From Caldanaerobius fijiensis DSM 17918 (GTDB lineage: Bacteria; Bacillota; Thermoanaerobacteria; Thermoanaerobacterales; Caldanaerobiaceae), in the NCBI RefSeq assembly GCF_900129075.1, contig NZ_FQVH01000004.1, forward strand, positions 58,160-122,159: a stretch of 64,000 nt of DNA, written 5' to 3'. The position numbers were made by a program, and so were the translations under genes. Every line of letters starts with the position of its first letter. Position 1 is the stretch's first letter. This document shows positions 43,828 to 53,693 of the stretch, in pieces. The notes beneath the pieces were generated by a model, which worked only from the letters and a program-made list of their open reading frames with translations, was not told the origin of the DNA and made no database searches.

Positions 43828-45159
43828 ATGGCAAATAATTTATCTAAAGAAGATGTTTTGCGTATTGCCCGGGAGAGAGGAGTCGAATTGATACATTTAC
43901 AATTTACCGACATATTTGGGATAATGAAAAACGTAACAATACCTATAGAAGAATTGGAGAGGGCGTTGAATGACGAATTGATGTTCGATGGTTCTTCAAT
44001 AGATGGTTTTGTCAGGATAGAAGAGTCTGATATGTATTTAAGGCCTGATCCTTCTACATTTGTGATTTTTCCGTGGAAATACGATGGCGTTGAAGCAAGA
44101 CTGATATGCGATATATACAACCCTGATGGAACACCATTTGAAGGATGTCCCAGAAATACATTAAAAAAGGTTATAAAAGAAGCTAGCGACATGGGATTCC
44201 AAATGAATGTAGGTCCTGAGTGTGAATTTTATCTTTTTCTCACCGATGAAAGAGGTAATGCGACAACAATTACACATGATGAAGCGGGATATTTTGATAT
44301 GGCTCCTATTGACTTGGGTGAAAACGCCAGAAGAGATATGGTGAGAACTCTTAAAGAGATGGGGTTTGAGGTTGAGGCATCTCACCATGAGGTAGGACCA
44401 GGACAACACGAAATTGATTTTAAGTATGACGATGCTCTATCTACTGCTGATAAAATACTTACGTTTAAGATGGTTGTAAGAATTATAGCTCAGAAACATG
44501 GATTGCATGCTACATTTATGCCAAAACCTGTATTTGGTATAGCCGGTTCTGGGATGCATATGAATCAATCGCTGATGAAAGATGGAAAAAATGCTTTTTA
44601 TGATCCTAATGGAAAATTAGAACTGAGCGATATCGCATATAATTATATTGGCGGTATCATGAAACATGCCAAAGCTATTACGGCTATAACAAATCCTACT
44701 GTCAATTCATATAAAAGACTTGTTTCAGGTTATGAAGCCCCCGTGTATATAGCATGGTCAGCTAGAAATAGAAGCCCTTTGATAAGAGTTCCCGCCAAAA
44801 GGGGTATGGCCACGAGAATTGAATTGAGAAGTCCAGATCCCACTGCAAATCCGTATTTAGCTATTGCGGTTATGTTAAAAGCAGGTCTTGACGGTATAAA
44901 GAACAATATAAAACCACCAGCTCCTGTTAATAGAAATATTTTTGATTTAACAGATGAAGAGTTAAAAGAATTGGAAATAGATAGCCTTCCAGGCACATTA
45001 GATGAAGCTTTAAATTGCCTTGAGCAGGATTCATTAATCATGTCAGCTTTAGGTCCTCATATTTCAAAAAGATATATTGAGGCAAAAAGAATAGAGTGGA
45101 ATGATTTTAGAGTTTATGTCAGCCAGTGGGAATTGGATAGATATCTTGAGAAGTTTTAA
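43828..45159 (+). CDS. glnA: Glutamine synthetase, type I
   Basis: The 443-residue enzyme has the GSI features [20 protein letters not shown], the metal-binding [38 protein letters not shown] and [12 protein letters not shown]. It makes glutamine from glutamate, ammonium and ATP. The length is the short GSI-alpha form without the adenylylation insert. AAGGAGG precedes the ATG. It follows an attenuator leader and is followed 22 bases later by an ANTAR regulator gene, so both are probably in one nitrogen-controlled transcript. Confidence 0.97.
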   Translation: MANNLSKEDVLRIARERGVELIHLQFTDIFGIMKNVTIPIEELERALNDELMFDGSSIDGFVRIEESDMYLRPDPSTFVIFPWKYDGVEARLICDIYNPDGTPFEGCPRNTLKKVIKEASDMGFQMNVGPECEFYLFLTDERGNATTITHDEAGYFDMAPIDLGENARRDMVRTLKEMGFEVEASHHEVGPGQHEIDFKYDDALSTADKILTFKMVVRIIAQKHGLHATFMPKPVFGIAGSGMHMNQSLMKDGKNAFYDPNGKLELSDIAYNYIGGIMKHAKAITAITNPTVNSYKRLVSGYEAPVYIAWSARNRSPLIRVPAKRGMATRIELRSPDPTANPYLAIAVMLKAGLDGIKNNIKPPAPVNRNIFDLTDEELKELEIDSLPGTLDEALNCLEQDSLIMSALGPHISKRYIEAKRIEWNDFRVYVSQWELDRYLEKF

Positions 45160-45181
45160 TGGACAATAGGGGTGATGGGCG

Positions 45182-45751
45182 GTGGCACAATATAAAATAA
45201 TAGTCGCTGACAGCAATGACGTTACACGCACGACCCTTAAGTCCATATTAATACAAAATGGCTATTTTGTTTATGAAACACAGGATGGGTCTTCTACCGT
45301 TCGACTTGCCAGAAGTTTAAAGCCCGATTTAGTAATACTTGACAATAATATTATCGGTATAAGCGGATTTGAGATAATCAAAATTTTTGAAGAAGGAAGG
45401 ATTTCTCCAATTTTATTCATATCCAACACCATAGGGAAAGAATTTATGGAAGAGCTTAGAGAAAAATGTAATTTTACCTATGTAACTAGAAGTTTAGATA
45501 GAAATAGTCTTGTGCAGATTATCGATTATATCATATATAATTCAAAAAAAATAGCAAAAATGTTAGACGAAATTGATCAGTTAAAACGTACTATAGAATC
45601 TCGTAAAAAAATTGAAAAAGCTAAGGGTTTACTGATGAAAGTAAAAGGCATGTCTGAAGATGATGCATACAAATACATGAGAAAAAGGAGTATGGACAAG
45701 GGCATACCTATGGAGCAAATTGCCGATGCTATAATAATTATGTACTCATAG
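45182..45751 (+). CDS. ANTAR-domain response regulator (RNA-binding antiterminator)
   Basis: The 189-residue protein has an N-terminal receiver (residues 1-120) and a C-terminal ANTAR three-helix domain (about 125-189: ESRKKIEKAKGLLMKVKGMS, then EDDAYKYMRKRSMDKG). In the receiver the likely phospho-acceptor Asp is present (PDLVILDN), but the N-terminal acidic pair is reduced to ADSND and the conserved Lys region reads TRSLDR, so ordinary phosphorylation may be lost. ANTAR proteins bind paired hexaloop hairpins and block leader terminators. It starts at GTG 45182 behind glnA. Its likely targets are the two leaders described in this window. Confidence 0.9.
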   Translation: MAQYKIIVADSNDVTRTTLKSILIQNGYFVYETQDGSSTVRLARSLKPDLVILDNNIIGISGFEIIKIFEEGRISPILFISNTIGKEFMEELREKCNFTYVTRSLDRNSLVQIIDYIIYNSKKIAKMLDEIDQLKRTIESRKKIEKAKGLLMKVKGMSEDDAYKYMRKRSMDKGIPMEQIADAIIIMYS

Positions 45752-45773
45752 TTGTGCTTTCACAAAAGATAAT

Positions 45774-47525
45774 TTAGCAACCGGGAATATTTACGGGTAA
45801 TCTCCCGGTTGGTTTTATGCCTCCAAAAATAACATCAACAACGGCTTCATAATTAGCCCTATTCCACCCATATTGAACAAGATAGGTTTCAGCGTTGGGA
45901 TAATACATAATGTCATAAGGATTTTTAATAGCAATTAATATGATGATTTTTTCTCTGCCATAATTATTGAGTATCTTTACAATTTGGTTGTCCTTCTCTG
46001 TTATATCTACGGTACCTATTATGATTATATCAGCTCCGTTGATCGCGGCTTTTGTGGTATTGCTGAGCTCTTTATTGCTGTTTAAGACAGCATCGTCAAC
46101 TACCAGGGTATCTATATGGTACGGATAGTATTTACGAATTTGGGCTATGTATTGATCTATTCTAACCTTATTACCCGCGACAACAAGAATTTTTTTTGGG
46201 GGAGATATGTTTTTTAGCGGTATTATGTGCTTGTTGTCCCGCACAAGGGTTATGGCTTTTTGAGCGGTTTCTCTTTCAATGGCTTTGTTTGTGTTAGAAC
46301 TTAAAATTTTTGTAGCCATGTCAATTGCTTTTTCTAAATTAATTGTAGGTCGATTTAGTATACCTATTTTATTTTTTAATGAAAGGATTCTTTTTACCGA
46401 TTGATCTATTCTATATTCCGATATACTTCCGTTTTTCACCTGTTTTAGTAATTCATCATAAGACCCCTGCAAATCAACAGGCATCAATACTATATCAGCG
46501 CCCGCTTTTATTGCCCTGATGGTTGCATCAATGGGATTAAAATTATCAGATATAGCTCTCATGTTCATAGCGTCAGTAATAATAACACCTTTGAATCCCA
46601 GTTTTTCCCTCAAGACGCCCGTGAGGATTTTCTGGGATAAGGTCGCGGGTATTGTAATTTTTTTTATGGTGCCATCAGAAGTCTTTACTTCTATCTTTGT
46701 ATCGTCAAGGGCAGGAAAAGAAAGGTGTGCAGACATTACGGCATCTGCTCCTGCTTTTATGGCATCGCTGAATGGCTTTAATTCGTTTTTTTCCAGTTGA
46801 TCTATACTTTTGTTCACAATACCAAGCCCAAGGTGGGAGTCGATGTTTACATCTCCGTGACCTGGAAAGTGCTTCAAGCATGTAGCTATATTCTGGCTTT
46901 GCTCGCCTTTCATATAGGCTACGGTCATACGCGATACAAGGTCTGGAAAACCCCCAAAAGACCTAATCCCTATGATAGGATTAGCGGGATTTGAATTAAC
47001 ATCTGCCACAGGGGCTAAATTCCAGTTTATACCAACAGCTTTTAGTTCAGAACCAACTACCTGTCCGTTTTTATAGGCAAGGTCTGTAGACCTTGTGGCT
47101 CCAATGGCCATATTTCCTGGGAGCTTGGTACCATCTTTCAGCCTGTAAACAAGTCCACCTTCTTGATCTGTACTTATGAAAAGTGGTATCTTAGATGCAT
47201 TTTGTATGGTATAGGTAAGATTTACCAGTTGAGCAGTATCGAGGCTTTCAGGAAATAGGATGACTCCCCCTAGTTTATAATCTTTTATCATTTTTATGTA
47301 TTTTTCCAATTGAGTTTTATCGCCATCATAGTAGACTGCAGGCATAAACATCTGGCCTATTTTTTCTTCTAATGTCATATTTTTAATATAATTATCTATA
47401 AAATCATATCTGTTAGGTTTTTTTGTTTCTTTTTTATTTATGGGATACTTGCTTTTAACAGTGCAGCAATTTAGGATAATAGAGAGAGATATAATCAACA
47501 AAGCAAATATTTTAAAATTTTTCAT
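45774..47525 (-). CDS. GH3 beta-N-acetylhexosaminidase (NagZ-like) lipoprotein
   Basis: The 583-residue protein has a lipoprotein-type signal (SIILNCC) and a GH3 catalytic barrel with KHFPGHGDVNIDSHLGLG, carrying the Asp-His general acid/base loop special to NagZ-type enzymes, and the nucleophile Asp in VIITDAMNM. A C-terminal alpha/beta domain follows (about 400-583). Such enzymes remove GlcNAc from wall fragments during peptidoglycan turnover. I chose the ATG at 47525 with TAGGTGGTGAT upstream. It is alone on the minus strand and probably works outside the membrane, as the two-domain B. subtilis NagZ does. Confidence 0.9.
   Translation of the reverse strand: MKNFKIFALLIISLSIILNCCTVKSKYPINKKETKKPNRYDFIDNYIKNMTLEEKIGQMFMPAVYYDGDKTQLEKYIKMIKDYKLGGVILFPESLDTAQLVNLTYTIQNASKIPLFISTDQEGGLVYRLKDGTKLPGNMAIGATRSTDLAYKNGQVVGSELKAVGINWNLAPVADVNSNPANPIIGIRSFGGFPDLVSRMTVAYMKGEQSQNIATCLKHFPGHGDVNIDSHLGLGIVNKSIDQLEKNELKPFSDAIKAGADAVMSAHLSFPALDDTKIEVKTSDGTIKKITIPATLSQKILTGVLREKLGFKGVIITDAMNMRAISDNFNPIDATIRAIKAGADIVLMPVDLQGSYDELLKQVKNGSISEYRIDQSVKRILSLKNKIGILNRPTINLEKAIDMATKILSSNTNKAIERETAQKAITLVRDNKHIIPLKNISPPKKILVVAGNKVRIDQYIAQIRKYYPYHIDTLVVDDAVLNSNKELSNTTKAAINGADIIIIGTVDITEKDNQIVKILNNYGREKIIILIAIKNPYDIMYYPNAETYLVQYGWNRANYEAVVDVIFGGIKPTGRLPVNIPGC
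45778..45815 (+). terminator. Terminator of the glnA-ANTAR operon, inside the 3' end of the opposing gene
   Basis: CAACCGGGA and TCCCGGTTG form a nine-base stem followed by GTTTTAT. It is embedded in the last codons of the minus-strand GH3 gene. Confidence 0.75.
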
Positions 47526-47647
47526 ATAATCACCACCTAGATTATATTTTATCAAAAATAAACAAGATATATAAGTGCATAATATTTGTTTTTAATAAAG
47601 TGGTATAATTAATTATAAGCTACCAAAATAACTTTGAGGTGATGATT

Positions 47648-49054
47648 ATGGGTAAAGTACTTTCTGCATATTTAATGCCACATCCCCCTATAATAGTACC
47701 GGAAGTAGGGCGTGGTGAAGAAAAGAAGATACAGATAACCATTGACAAATTAAACGAAATTGCACGGCAAATAAAAGAACTAAAACCTGATACTATAATA
47801 ATCATATCTCCCCATGGATATGTGTTTAGGGATGCGGTATCTGTCGATGCTCAATTACACTTAAGAGGGGACCTGGGTCAATTTATGGCTCCAGGTGTGG
47901 AGTTGGAATTTGAAAGCGATCAGGATTTAATCCAGCTGATATTGAAAGAAGCTGATGGCAAAGGTATTCCTAATGTCAAGATAGATTCTCATGCTCTAAA
48001 GAGATATTCATTGTCACCTGAATTGGACCATGGAACTATAGTGCCTCTTTATTTTGTTACACAACACTACCGCGGATTTAAATTGATTCGCATGTCATAT
48101 GGATTCTTACCTTTTGAACAACTTTATGAGTTTGGTATAGCCATACAAAAGGCTGTTGAAAAATCAGACAGAAATGTGATATTTATAGCCAGCGGCGATC
48201 TTTCGCACGTTTTGACACCTGATAGTCCAAATGGTTATTCTCCAAAAGGAGAAGTCTTTGATAAAACGTTATTAGATATGCTGGGTAAGATGGATGTTGT
48301 AGGCATAATAAACATGGATAAGCAATTGATTCATGAAGCGGCAGAGTGCGGATACAGATCTTTATGCGTTATGTTGGGTGTCTTAGATGGGTATGAAGTT
48401 GACGCAAGGGTTTTATCCCACGAAGGGCCCTTTGGTGTGGGATATGGCGTTGCGGCGTTTTTGGTAACAGGTTCGGGAAAACCTAGCCTTGTAGATGAAT
48501 TGTATGATATTAAAAGAAGTAAAATAAAAAATATACGGGAAAATGAGGATCCTTACGTCAGGTTGGCAAGGCAAAGTCTTGAATATTATCTAAAAAACAG
48601 AACGCCATTGCCTATACCGAAAGACTTACCGGAGGAAATGTTAAATAAAAGAGCAGGAGTGTTTGTGTCAATTCATAAAGATGGAGACTTAAGAGGATGC
48701 ATAGGAACAATATATCCTCAAAGAGAGAATGTGGCATTGGAGATAATAATGAATGCTATTAGTGCGGGATTTGAAGATCCACGTTTTTATCCTGTAGAAG
48801 AAAATGAACTGGAGGATTTAGTATACTCTGTTGATGTTTTGATGCCTCCTGAAAAAGTAAGCTCTAAAGATGAATTAGATCCCAAAAAATACGGCGTCAT
48901 CGTGAGGTGTGGTTATAAATCGGGCCTGTTGTTACCTGATTTAGAAGGAGTAGATACAGTAGATCAACAAATATCTATAGCACTTAAAAAAGCCGGAATA
49001 AAGCCATATGAGCATTATAGTATAGAAAGATTTGAGGTAGTGAGACATAAATGA
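47648..49054 (+). CDS. AmmeMemoRadiSam fusion: Memo/LigB-like domain plus AMMECR1 domain
   Basis: The 468-residue protein joins a class III extradiol dioxygenase-like Memo domain (about 1-275, with [26 protein letters not shown] and [16 protein letters not shown]) to an AMMECR1 domain (about 285-465, with [20 protein letters not shown] and [20 protein letters not shown]). These are components B and A of the conserved three-part AmmeMemoRadiSam set; the radical SAM third partner overlaps by ATGA. The biochemical function is not established to my knowledge. I chose the ATG at 47648 after TTGAGGTGATG. An extended -10 TGGTATAAT lies at 47610-47618. Confidence 0.93.
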   Translation: MGKVLSAYLMPHPPIIVPEVGRGEEKKIQITIDKLNEIARQIKELKPDTIIIISPHGYVFRDAVSVDAQLHLRGDLGQFMAPGVELEFESDQDLIQLILKEADGKGIPNVKIDSHALKRYSLSPELDHGTIVPLYFVTQHYRGFKLIRMSYGFLPFEQLYEFGIAIQKAVEKSDRNVIFIASGDLSHVLTPDSPNGYSPKGEVFDKTLLDMLGKMDVVGIINMDKQLIHEAAECGYRSLCVMLGVLDGYEVDARVLSHEGPFGVGYGVAAFLVTGSGKPSLVDELYDIKRSKIKNIRENEDPYVRLARQSLEYYLKNRTPLPIPKDLPEEMLNKRAGVFVSIHKDGDLRGCIGTIYPQRENVALEIIMNAISAGFEDPRFYPVEENELEDLVYSVDVLMPPEKVSSKDELDPKKYGVIVRCGYKSGLLLPDLEGVDTVDQQISIALKKAGIKPYEHYSIERFEVVRHK

Positions 49055-50037
49055 AAGAAGCTATGTATTATGAAAAATTGAAAGATGGTATGGTATATTG
49101 TAAGTTATGCCCTCAAGGCTGTAGAATAAAAAATAGCAAATATGGTATATGCAGAGCAAGAAAAAATCAAAATGGAATCCTTGTATCAGATAACTACGGC
49201 AAGGTGACAGGAATAGCGATGGATCCAATAGAAAAGAAACCACTTTATCATTTTTATCCGGGTAGTTATATTCTCTCCATAGGATCTTTTGGCTGCAATT
49301 TGAGCTGTGCGTTTTGCCAGAACTGGCATATCTCTCAACAACAAGATGTGGAATACAGATTGATAAGACCAGAAGAGTTAATAAATATAGCAGAAAGGCA
49401 GCGAGGAAATATAGGAATCGCTTATACGTACAACGAGCCGTCAATATGGTATGAATATATGTACGACTGCGCGAAAATAGCTAAAGACCGCGGCTTAAAA
49501 AACATTATGGTTACAAATGGTTATATAAACCCAGAACCTCTTTATAACGTATTGCCATATATTGATGCACTTAATATCGATGTAAAGGCTTTTTCAGATC
49601 ATTATTATAAAACGCTATGCGGAGGAAGACTGGCGCCTGTTATAAACACTGTGGAAATAGCATCCCGTCTGTGTCATGTGGAATTGACGACACTTATCGT
49701 AACAGGTGAAAATGATAATCTTGGAGAGATAGAAGAACTGGTAAAATGGGTAGCTAGTATAGATAAAGATATTCCGTTGCATTTTACCAGGTATTTCCCC
49801 AATTATAAAATGGAGAATCCACCAACGGAGATTAATACCTTGATAAATGCATATAAAATTGGTAAAAAATATCTTAATTATGTGTATATCGGTAATGTCG
49901 GTGGGACAGATAACAATACTTATTGTCCCAATTGTGGCAATCTTCTTATAAAAAGAGACATATATGTGGATATAGTAGGAGTGGGCCAGGACAAAAAATG
50001 TTCGAGGTGCAGAAAAGAAATCAAAGTTCAGTTTTAA
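49051..50037 (+). CDS. amrS: AmmeMemoRadiSam system radical SAM enzyme
   Basis: The 328-residue enzyme has the radical SAM cluster motif in [17 protein letters not shown], resembling pyruvate formate-lyase activases, then [15 protein letters not shown] and the SAM-binding [13 protein letters not shown]. It has an N-terminal Cys set ([20 protein letters not shown]) and a C-terminal zinc-ribbon-like pair (CPNCGNLL and CSRCRKE). It is coupled by four overlapping bases to the Memo-AMMECR1 fusion. The radical substrate is unknown. The context gives no third metabolic gene, so the two genes form a self-contained module. Confidence 0.92.
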   Translation: MKEAMYYEKLKDGMVYCKLCPQGCRIKNSKYGICRARKNQNGILVSDNYGKVTGIAMDPIEKKPLYHFYPGSYILSIGSFGCNLSCAFCQNWHISQQQDVEYRLIRPEELINIAERQRGNIGIAYTYNEPSIWYEYMYDCAKIAKDRGLKNIMVTNGYINPEPLYNVLPYIDALNIDVKAFSDHYYKTLCGGRLAPVINTVEIASRLCHVELTTLIVTGENDNLGEIEELVKWVASIDKDIPLHFTRYFPNYKMENPPTEINTLINAYKIGKKYLNYVYIGNVGGTDNNTYCPNCGNLLIKRDIYVDIVGVGQDKKCSRCRKEIKVQF

Positions 50038-50119
50038 ATCCTGAATTTGACTTTATAACAGAGTTCATTATATAATATAATTGGGAGTTAATTGGGCCAT
50101 TATGGGAAGGAGATAGTGG

Positions 50120-50533
50120 ATGATAAAAAATTTTGATCCTGGCACTCGAAGCAGGATAATGGTTTGCATAACCCCTCAGAGAAGTTGCATAAGGCTTATA
50201 GAACGAGGAGCACAGAGGGCAAACGAAACAAAAGGGGAATTTTGTGTAGTATATGTCAACAAATCTGAAGATATATCTAAGGACATAAGAGAGCATAAGA
50301 TACTGTTAGATTTATTTGATATTGCGCAAAAAATGGGTGGAACTGTTACTATACTTACAGGGAAAAAGATATATGAGACATTAGCACAGTTCGCAAAAGA
50401 AAATAATATCACTGAGATAATAGTGGGTAAATCATTGAGATCAGCTTTTGAAGTGATAAGATATGGGGATGTTATAAACCCATTAAAAAAACAGATAGAA
50501 AAAAGCAATATTTTTCTGGAAGTTGTCGATTAA
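50120..50533 (+). CDS. Universal stress protein-like (KdpD Usp-type) protein
   Basis: The 137-residue protein is a single Usp fold: RIMVCITPQRSCIRLIERGA, GEFCVVYVNKS, and NITEIIVGKSLRSAFEVI near the nucleotide loop. The opening is close to the Usp domain of the kdpD product in this window (ERILVCIN) rather than to UspA proper. An SxS-x20-FTAxY c-di-AMP motif like that of Staphylococcus KdpD is not visible. It is followed by a terminator and then by the diadenylate cyclase gene 148 bases on. A role as nucleotide or c-di-AMP sensor is inference from fold and position. Confidence 0.75.
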   Translation: MIKNFDPGTRSRIMVCITPQRSCIRLIERGAQRANETKGEFCVVYVNKSEDISKDIREHKILLDLFDIAQKMGGTVTILTGKKIYETLAQFAKENNITEIIVGKSLRSAFEVIRYGDVINPLKKQIEKSNIFLEVVD

Positions 50534-50557
50534 AGGACTGTCAGGGTCCTTTTTATT
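50532..50557 (+). terminator. Terminator after the Usp gene
   Basis: AAAGGAC/GTCCTTT forms a seven-base stem with a seven-base loop, followed by TTTATTATTTTTT. Confidence 0.85.
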
Positions 50558-50681
50558 ATTTTTTAATTTTTTATTTAATCTTTAACTCAAAAATTAATAC
50601 CAGGTATTTAATTTTAAGGTAAATTTGTTGTATAATTAATATATGAACATGTAGAAAGCTGCATAGCATAGGAGTGATGGG

Positions 50682-51509
50682 ATGAATGAATTAGTTAACC
50701 TTGTAAAGGCAATGCGTTTCAGTGATTTTGTTGACATAGCAATTATCGCTTATATCTTATATAAGATATTTCAGGTTATAAGGCGAACGAGAGCAGAACA
50801 ATTATTAAAAGGCCTTTTTATTTTATTAGTCGCAACAAAGCTCAGTGAAATATTACAGCTTCGAACCATTAATTGGATATTGAGAAATGCCATGACGGTT
50901 GGAGTAATAGCTTTGCTGATTGTATTTCAACCCGAGCTCAGAAATGCATTAGAATCACTAGGTAGAAATAAGGTTTTTACGAAATTTATATTTTCTACTG
51001 AACAGGAAAGCAGCGCAGAAGTTGTGGAAGAGATTGTAAAGGCTGTAAAGTATCTGTCAAAGTCCAGCATAGGTGCGCTTATTGTTATTGAAAGAGAAAC
51101 AGGATTAAATGATATAATAAATACTGGTACCAAGATGGAGTCGCTTATTTCCGGTGAATTGCTTATAAATATCTTTATACCTAATACGCCTTTACATGAT
51201 GGAGCTGTTTTGATAAGAGGAAACAAAATAATGGCTGCAGGATGTTTTTTACCTTTATCACAAAACAATGATATAAGCAAAGATTTGGGAACGAGGCATA
51301 GGGCCGGGATAGGTATTACTGAGATATCTGATGCTATATGTGTTATCGTGTCAGAAGAAACTGGTACCATTTCAATAGCACAAAACGGCAAAATTTCCAG
51401 GTATCTTGATATTAAAACGCTAAAAGAGGTTTTATTGAGCCAGTTAAAGAGAAAACAGATAGATTTCAAGGCGAGTAATTGGTTTAAGTGGGTGAACAAG
51501 CATGAGTAA
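50682..51509 (+). CDS. cdaA: Diadenylate cyclase CdaA
   Basis: The 275-residue protein has three N-terminal membrane helices (about 15-85) and a DisA_N/DAC domain with the catalytic NTPLHDGAVLIRGN (Asp at residue 173) and GTRHRAGIGITE (RHR) motifs. It makes c-di-AMP from two ATP, controlling potassium and osmolyte transport and wall homeostasis. It overlaps cdaR by eight bases. In many Firmicutes the order is cdaA-cdaR-glmM; here glmM is 6 kb away in the same direction. Its position near a kdp operon in the same window is functionally suggestive. Confidence 0.96.
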   Translation: MNELVNLVKAMRFSDFVDIAIIAYILYKIFQVIRRTRAEQLLKGLFILLVATKLSEILQLRTINWILRNAMTVGVIALLIVFQPELRNALESLGRNKVFTKFIFSTEQESSAEVVEEIVKAVKYLSKSSIGALIVIERETGLNDIINTGTKMESLISGELLINIFIPNTPLHDGAVLIRGNKIMAAGCFLPLSQNNDISKDLGTRHRAGIGITEISDAICVIVSEETGTISIAQNGKISRYLDIKTLKEVLLSQLKRKQIDFKASNWFKWVNKHE

Positions 51510-52689
51510 AGATCTGGGATGGAAAATATTCTCGATTATTATTGCGTTTTTTTTGTGGCTTTATGTTACAAGTACAGAAAATCCCATCATTACCTATGAC
51601 GTAAATAATATTCCCGTTAGCTTTAAAAATGAGAGTGTGATTCAACAAGCAGGTTTAGTGATATTAGATAAAAAAGATGAAAGAGTTAATATAAAAGTTA
51701 AGGGTAGAAGAAATGATATAATATCGTTAAATCCCTCAGGCATTATAGCTCAGGTTGATTTAAGCAATTTTAAGCAAAAAGGATGGAATAATCTTCCTGT
51801 AGATGTTTTTGGATTGCCCGGGAATATCCAGGTTGTAAGCGTCAGCCCTAATTCTATGAAGATATATCTTGACGCATTGGTAAAACAGCAAATAAAAATG
51901 CGTATACGGATAACAGGAACACCTAAACAGGGGTATATAAACACGGATCCCATTGTAAGACCTGATGAGGTGTTTGTAAAAGGTCCTGAAAGCATTATAA
52001 AGAATATAGAGAGTGCTACAGCGCAAGTAAATATAAGTAATAGAAAAGATACGCTTAATGTATCTTTGCCTATATTTTTGATAGATAAGGATGGCAAAGA
52101 GGTCAAATATGTGGAATACAATCCTAAGACTGTTGATGTATCAGTTCCTATATATAGAAAAAAAGACGTCCAAGTAAATGTGAATTTTGAAGGTAAATTG
52201 CCCGATGATCTAAAGTTGGTAGACTACGGTGTTGATCCACCTTATATAACAATTGCAGCTAGAGATGACATATTAGACAGAGTCAATAATTTAAATACTA
52301 TACCTCTGGATTTATCAAAATATGTGAAGAGTACAAAAGTAGAGGCAAAATTAGATGTACCAGAAGGTGTAATCCTCGTCAATGAAGGCAATAAAGTTAG
52401 TGTAAATCTTAATATTCAAAGGCTGGTAAAAAAGAATTATGTAAAGAAGGGTATAGTTGTGAGGAGTTCTGATGACGCAAGAGGTACTGTTGCAACCCAA
52501 GAAGTAAGGCTGACTTTACGAGGTATCGAAAGCGATATAAATAACCTTGTAGATTCAGACATAACTGCTTATGTAGATATCACGGGTCTTCTTTCTGGAA
52601 AACATATGGTGCCCGTAAAGGTTGAAGTGCCACAGGGGATAGAAGTATTGAACGTTGAACCATCTCATGTAGAAGTAAATGTTCAATGA
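51502..52689 (+). CDS. cdaR: CdaA regulator CdaR (YbbR-domain protein)
   Basis: The 395-residue protein has one N-terminal membrane helix (about 7-22, IIAFFLWLYVTSTENPI) and four YbbR repeats extending outside the cell, marked by VFVKGPESIIKNIESATAQV and related beta-rich segments. CdaR binds and modulates CdaA. It overlaps the cdaA end, so translation is coupled. A compact terminator begins at its stop codon. Confidence 0.94.
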   Translation: MSKDLGWKIFSIIIAFFLWLYVTSTENPIITYDVNNIPVSFKNESVIQQAGLVILDKKDERVNIKVKGRRNDIISLNPSGIIAQVDLSNFKQKGWNNLPVDVFGLPGNIQVVSVSPNSMKIYLDALVKQQIKMRIRITGTPKQGYINTDPIVRPDEVFVKGPESIIKNIESATAQVNISNRKDTLNVSLPIFLIDKDGKEVKYVEYNPKTVDVSVPIYRKKDVQVNVNFEGKLPDDLKLVDYGVDPPYITIAARDDILDRVNNLNTIPLDLSKYVKSTKVEAKLDVPEGVILVNEGNKVSVNLNIQRLVKKNYVKKGIVVRSSDDARGTVATQEVRLTLRGIESDINNLVDSDITAYVDITGLLSGKHMVPVKVEVPQGIEVLNVEPSHVEVNVQ

Positions 52690-52714
52690 GGTCGTTTGAA
52701 TTCGACCTTTTTTT
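52689..52714 (+). terminator. Terminator of cdaA-cdaR
   Basis: AGGTCG and CGACCT form a six-base stem followed by seven T residues. The left arm starts at the last base of the cdaR stop. Confidence 0.85.
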
Positions 52715-52794
52715 ATTTGCTTGCAAACCAAATAAAAGAGGTGTATTATATTAGTAGCTGGTATTTATAGTAGGTACTAAATGAGGTGACAACA

Positions 52795-53466
52795 ATGAAA
52801 GAGCTATACATAATAGTGGGGCATTATGGTTCTGGTAAAACGGAAATTGCGTTGAATCTAGCTATTAAACTCCTTGATGAAGGAAAAGGCCCTATAAATC
52901 TTGTTGACTTAGATTTCATAAATCCGTATTTTAGGTCAAGGAATTTTACTGAACAATATAAAGAAATGGGTATAAATATTATAAGTACTGAAGAACACTA
53001 TAGAACTCTAGATATGCCTGCGCTTTCGCCACGGATATTTGGTGCATTGCAGGATTATAAGCCGACGGTTTTTGATGTAGGCGGTGACGACGTAGGTGCG
53101 TTAGCCTTAGGTTATTTTTATAATTATCTTTCAAAAATGAATTACGAGATGTGGTATGTTATAAATGCCAATAGACCTATGACCGCCACTGCAGAAAAGG
53201 CATATAATTACCTTGTAAGCATTGAAAGGGCATCGAGGCTTAAAGTTACACATTTGCTAAATAATACCCATTTGTTACATGAAACTACTGTACAGGATAT
53301 AAAAAAAGGTAATGAACTATGTCGCGAACTTTCTAAACTCTGCGGTTTACCGATTAAGTATACGGTGGGCAAAAAAGAAATACTGGAAGGCATAAAAGAC
53401 GTAGCTGGCGAGGTGTTTTATATTAAAAATATAAATAGTCATTTGCTAATGGAGGCGATCAAATGA
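52795..53466 (+). CDS. P-loop ATP-binding protein of the 2-oxoacid oxidoreductase operon
   Basis: The 223-residue protein opens MKELYIIVGHYGSGKTEIAL with a Walker A motif, then NLVDLDFINPYFRSRNF with a Walker-like Asp cluster, PTVFDVGGDDVGALALGY and VTHLLNNTHLL. It resembles MinD/CobQ-type P-loop proteins but no characterised member is recognised. I chose the ATG at 52795 after GAGGTGA. Its stop overlaps the ferredoxin subunit gene by ATGA, tying it to the ferredoxin oxidoreductase. A chaperone or assembly role is inference. Confidence 0.75.
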   Translation: MKELYIIVGHYGSGKTEIALNLAIKLLDEGKGPINLVDLDFINPYFRSRNFTEQYKEMGINIISTEEHYRTLDMPALSPRIFGALQDYKPTVFDVGGDDVGALALGYFYNYLSKMNYEMWYVINANRPMTATAEKAYNYLVSIERASRLKVTHLLNNTHLLHETTVQDIKKGNELCRELSKLCGLPIKYTVGKKEILEGIKDVAGEVFYIKNINSHLLMEAIK

Positions 53467-53678
53467 GAGGAAAGGTATCGTTTAAACAGGATTTGTGCAA
53501 AGGCTGCGAGCTGTGTACAACAGTATGTCCTGTGAGAATTGTTAAAATGTCTGATAGTTTAAATGTAAAAGGTTATCACCCTTCAACTATAGCTGAGGAA
53601 GATATGCACAAATGTATTGCATGTGCTTTTTGTGCAATGATCTGCCCTGACTGTGTTATTGAAGTAGAGAGGATATAA
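53463..53678 (+). CDS. 2-oxoacid:ferredoxin oxidoreductase, ferredoxin (delta) subunit
   Basis: The 71-residue protein has two CxxCxxCxxxCP sites (CKGCELCTTVCP and CIACAFCAMICPDC) for two 4Fe-4S clusters. It passes electrons from the TPP subunit to external ferredoxin. Length and order (delta, alpha, beta, gamma) match clostridial four-subunit 2-oxoglutarate or branched-chain 2-oxoacid enzymes. It is coupled to the P-loop gene upstream. Confidence 0.93.
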   Translation: MRGKVSFKQDLCKGCELCTTVCPVRIVKMSDSLNVKGYHPSTIAEEDMHKCIACAFCAMICPDCVIEVERI

Positions 53679-53693
53679 CTTGGAGGTGATATT

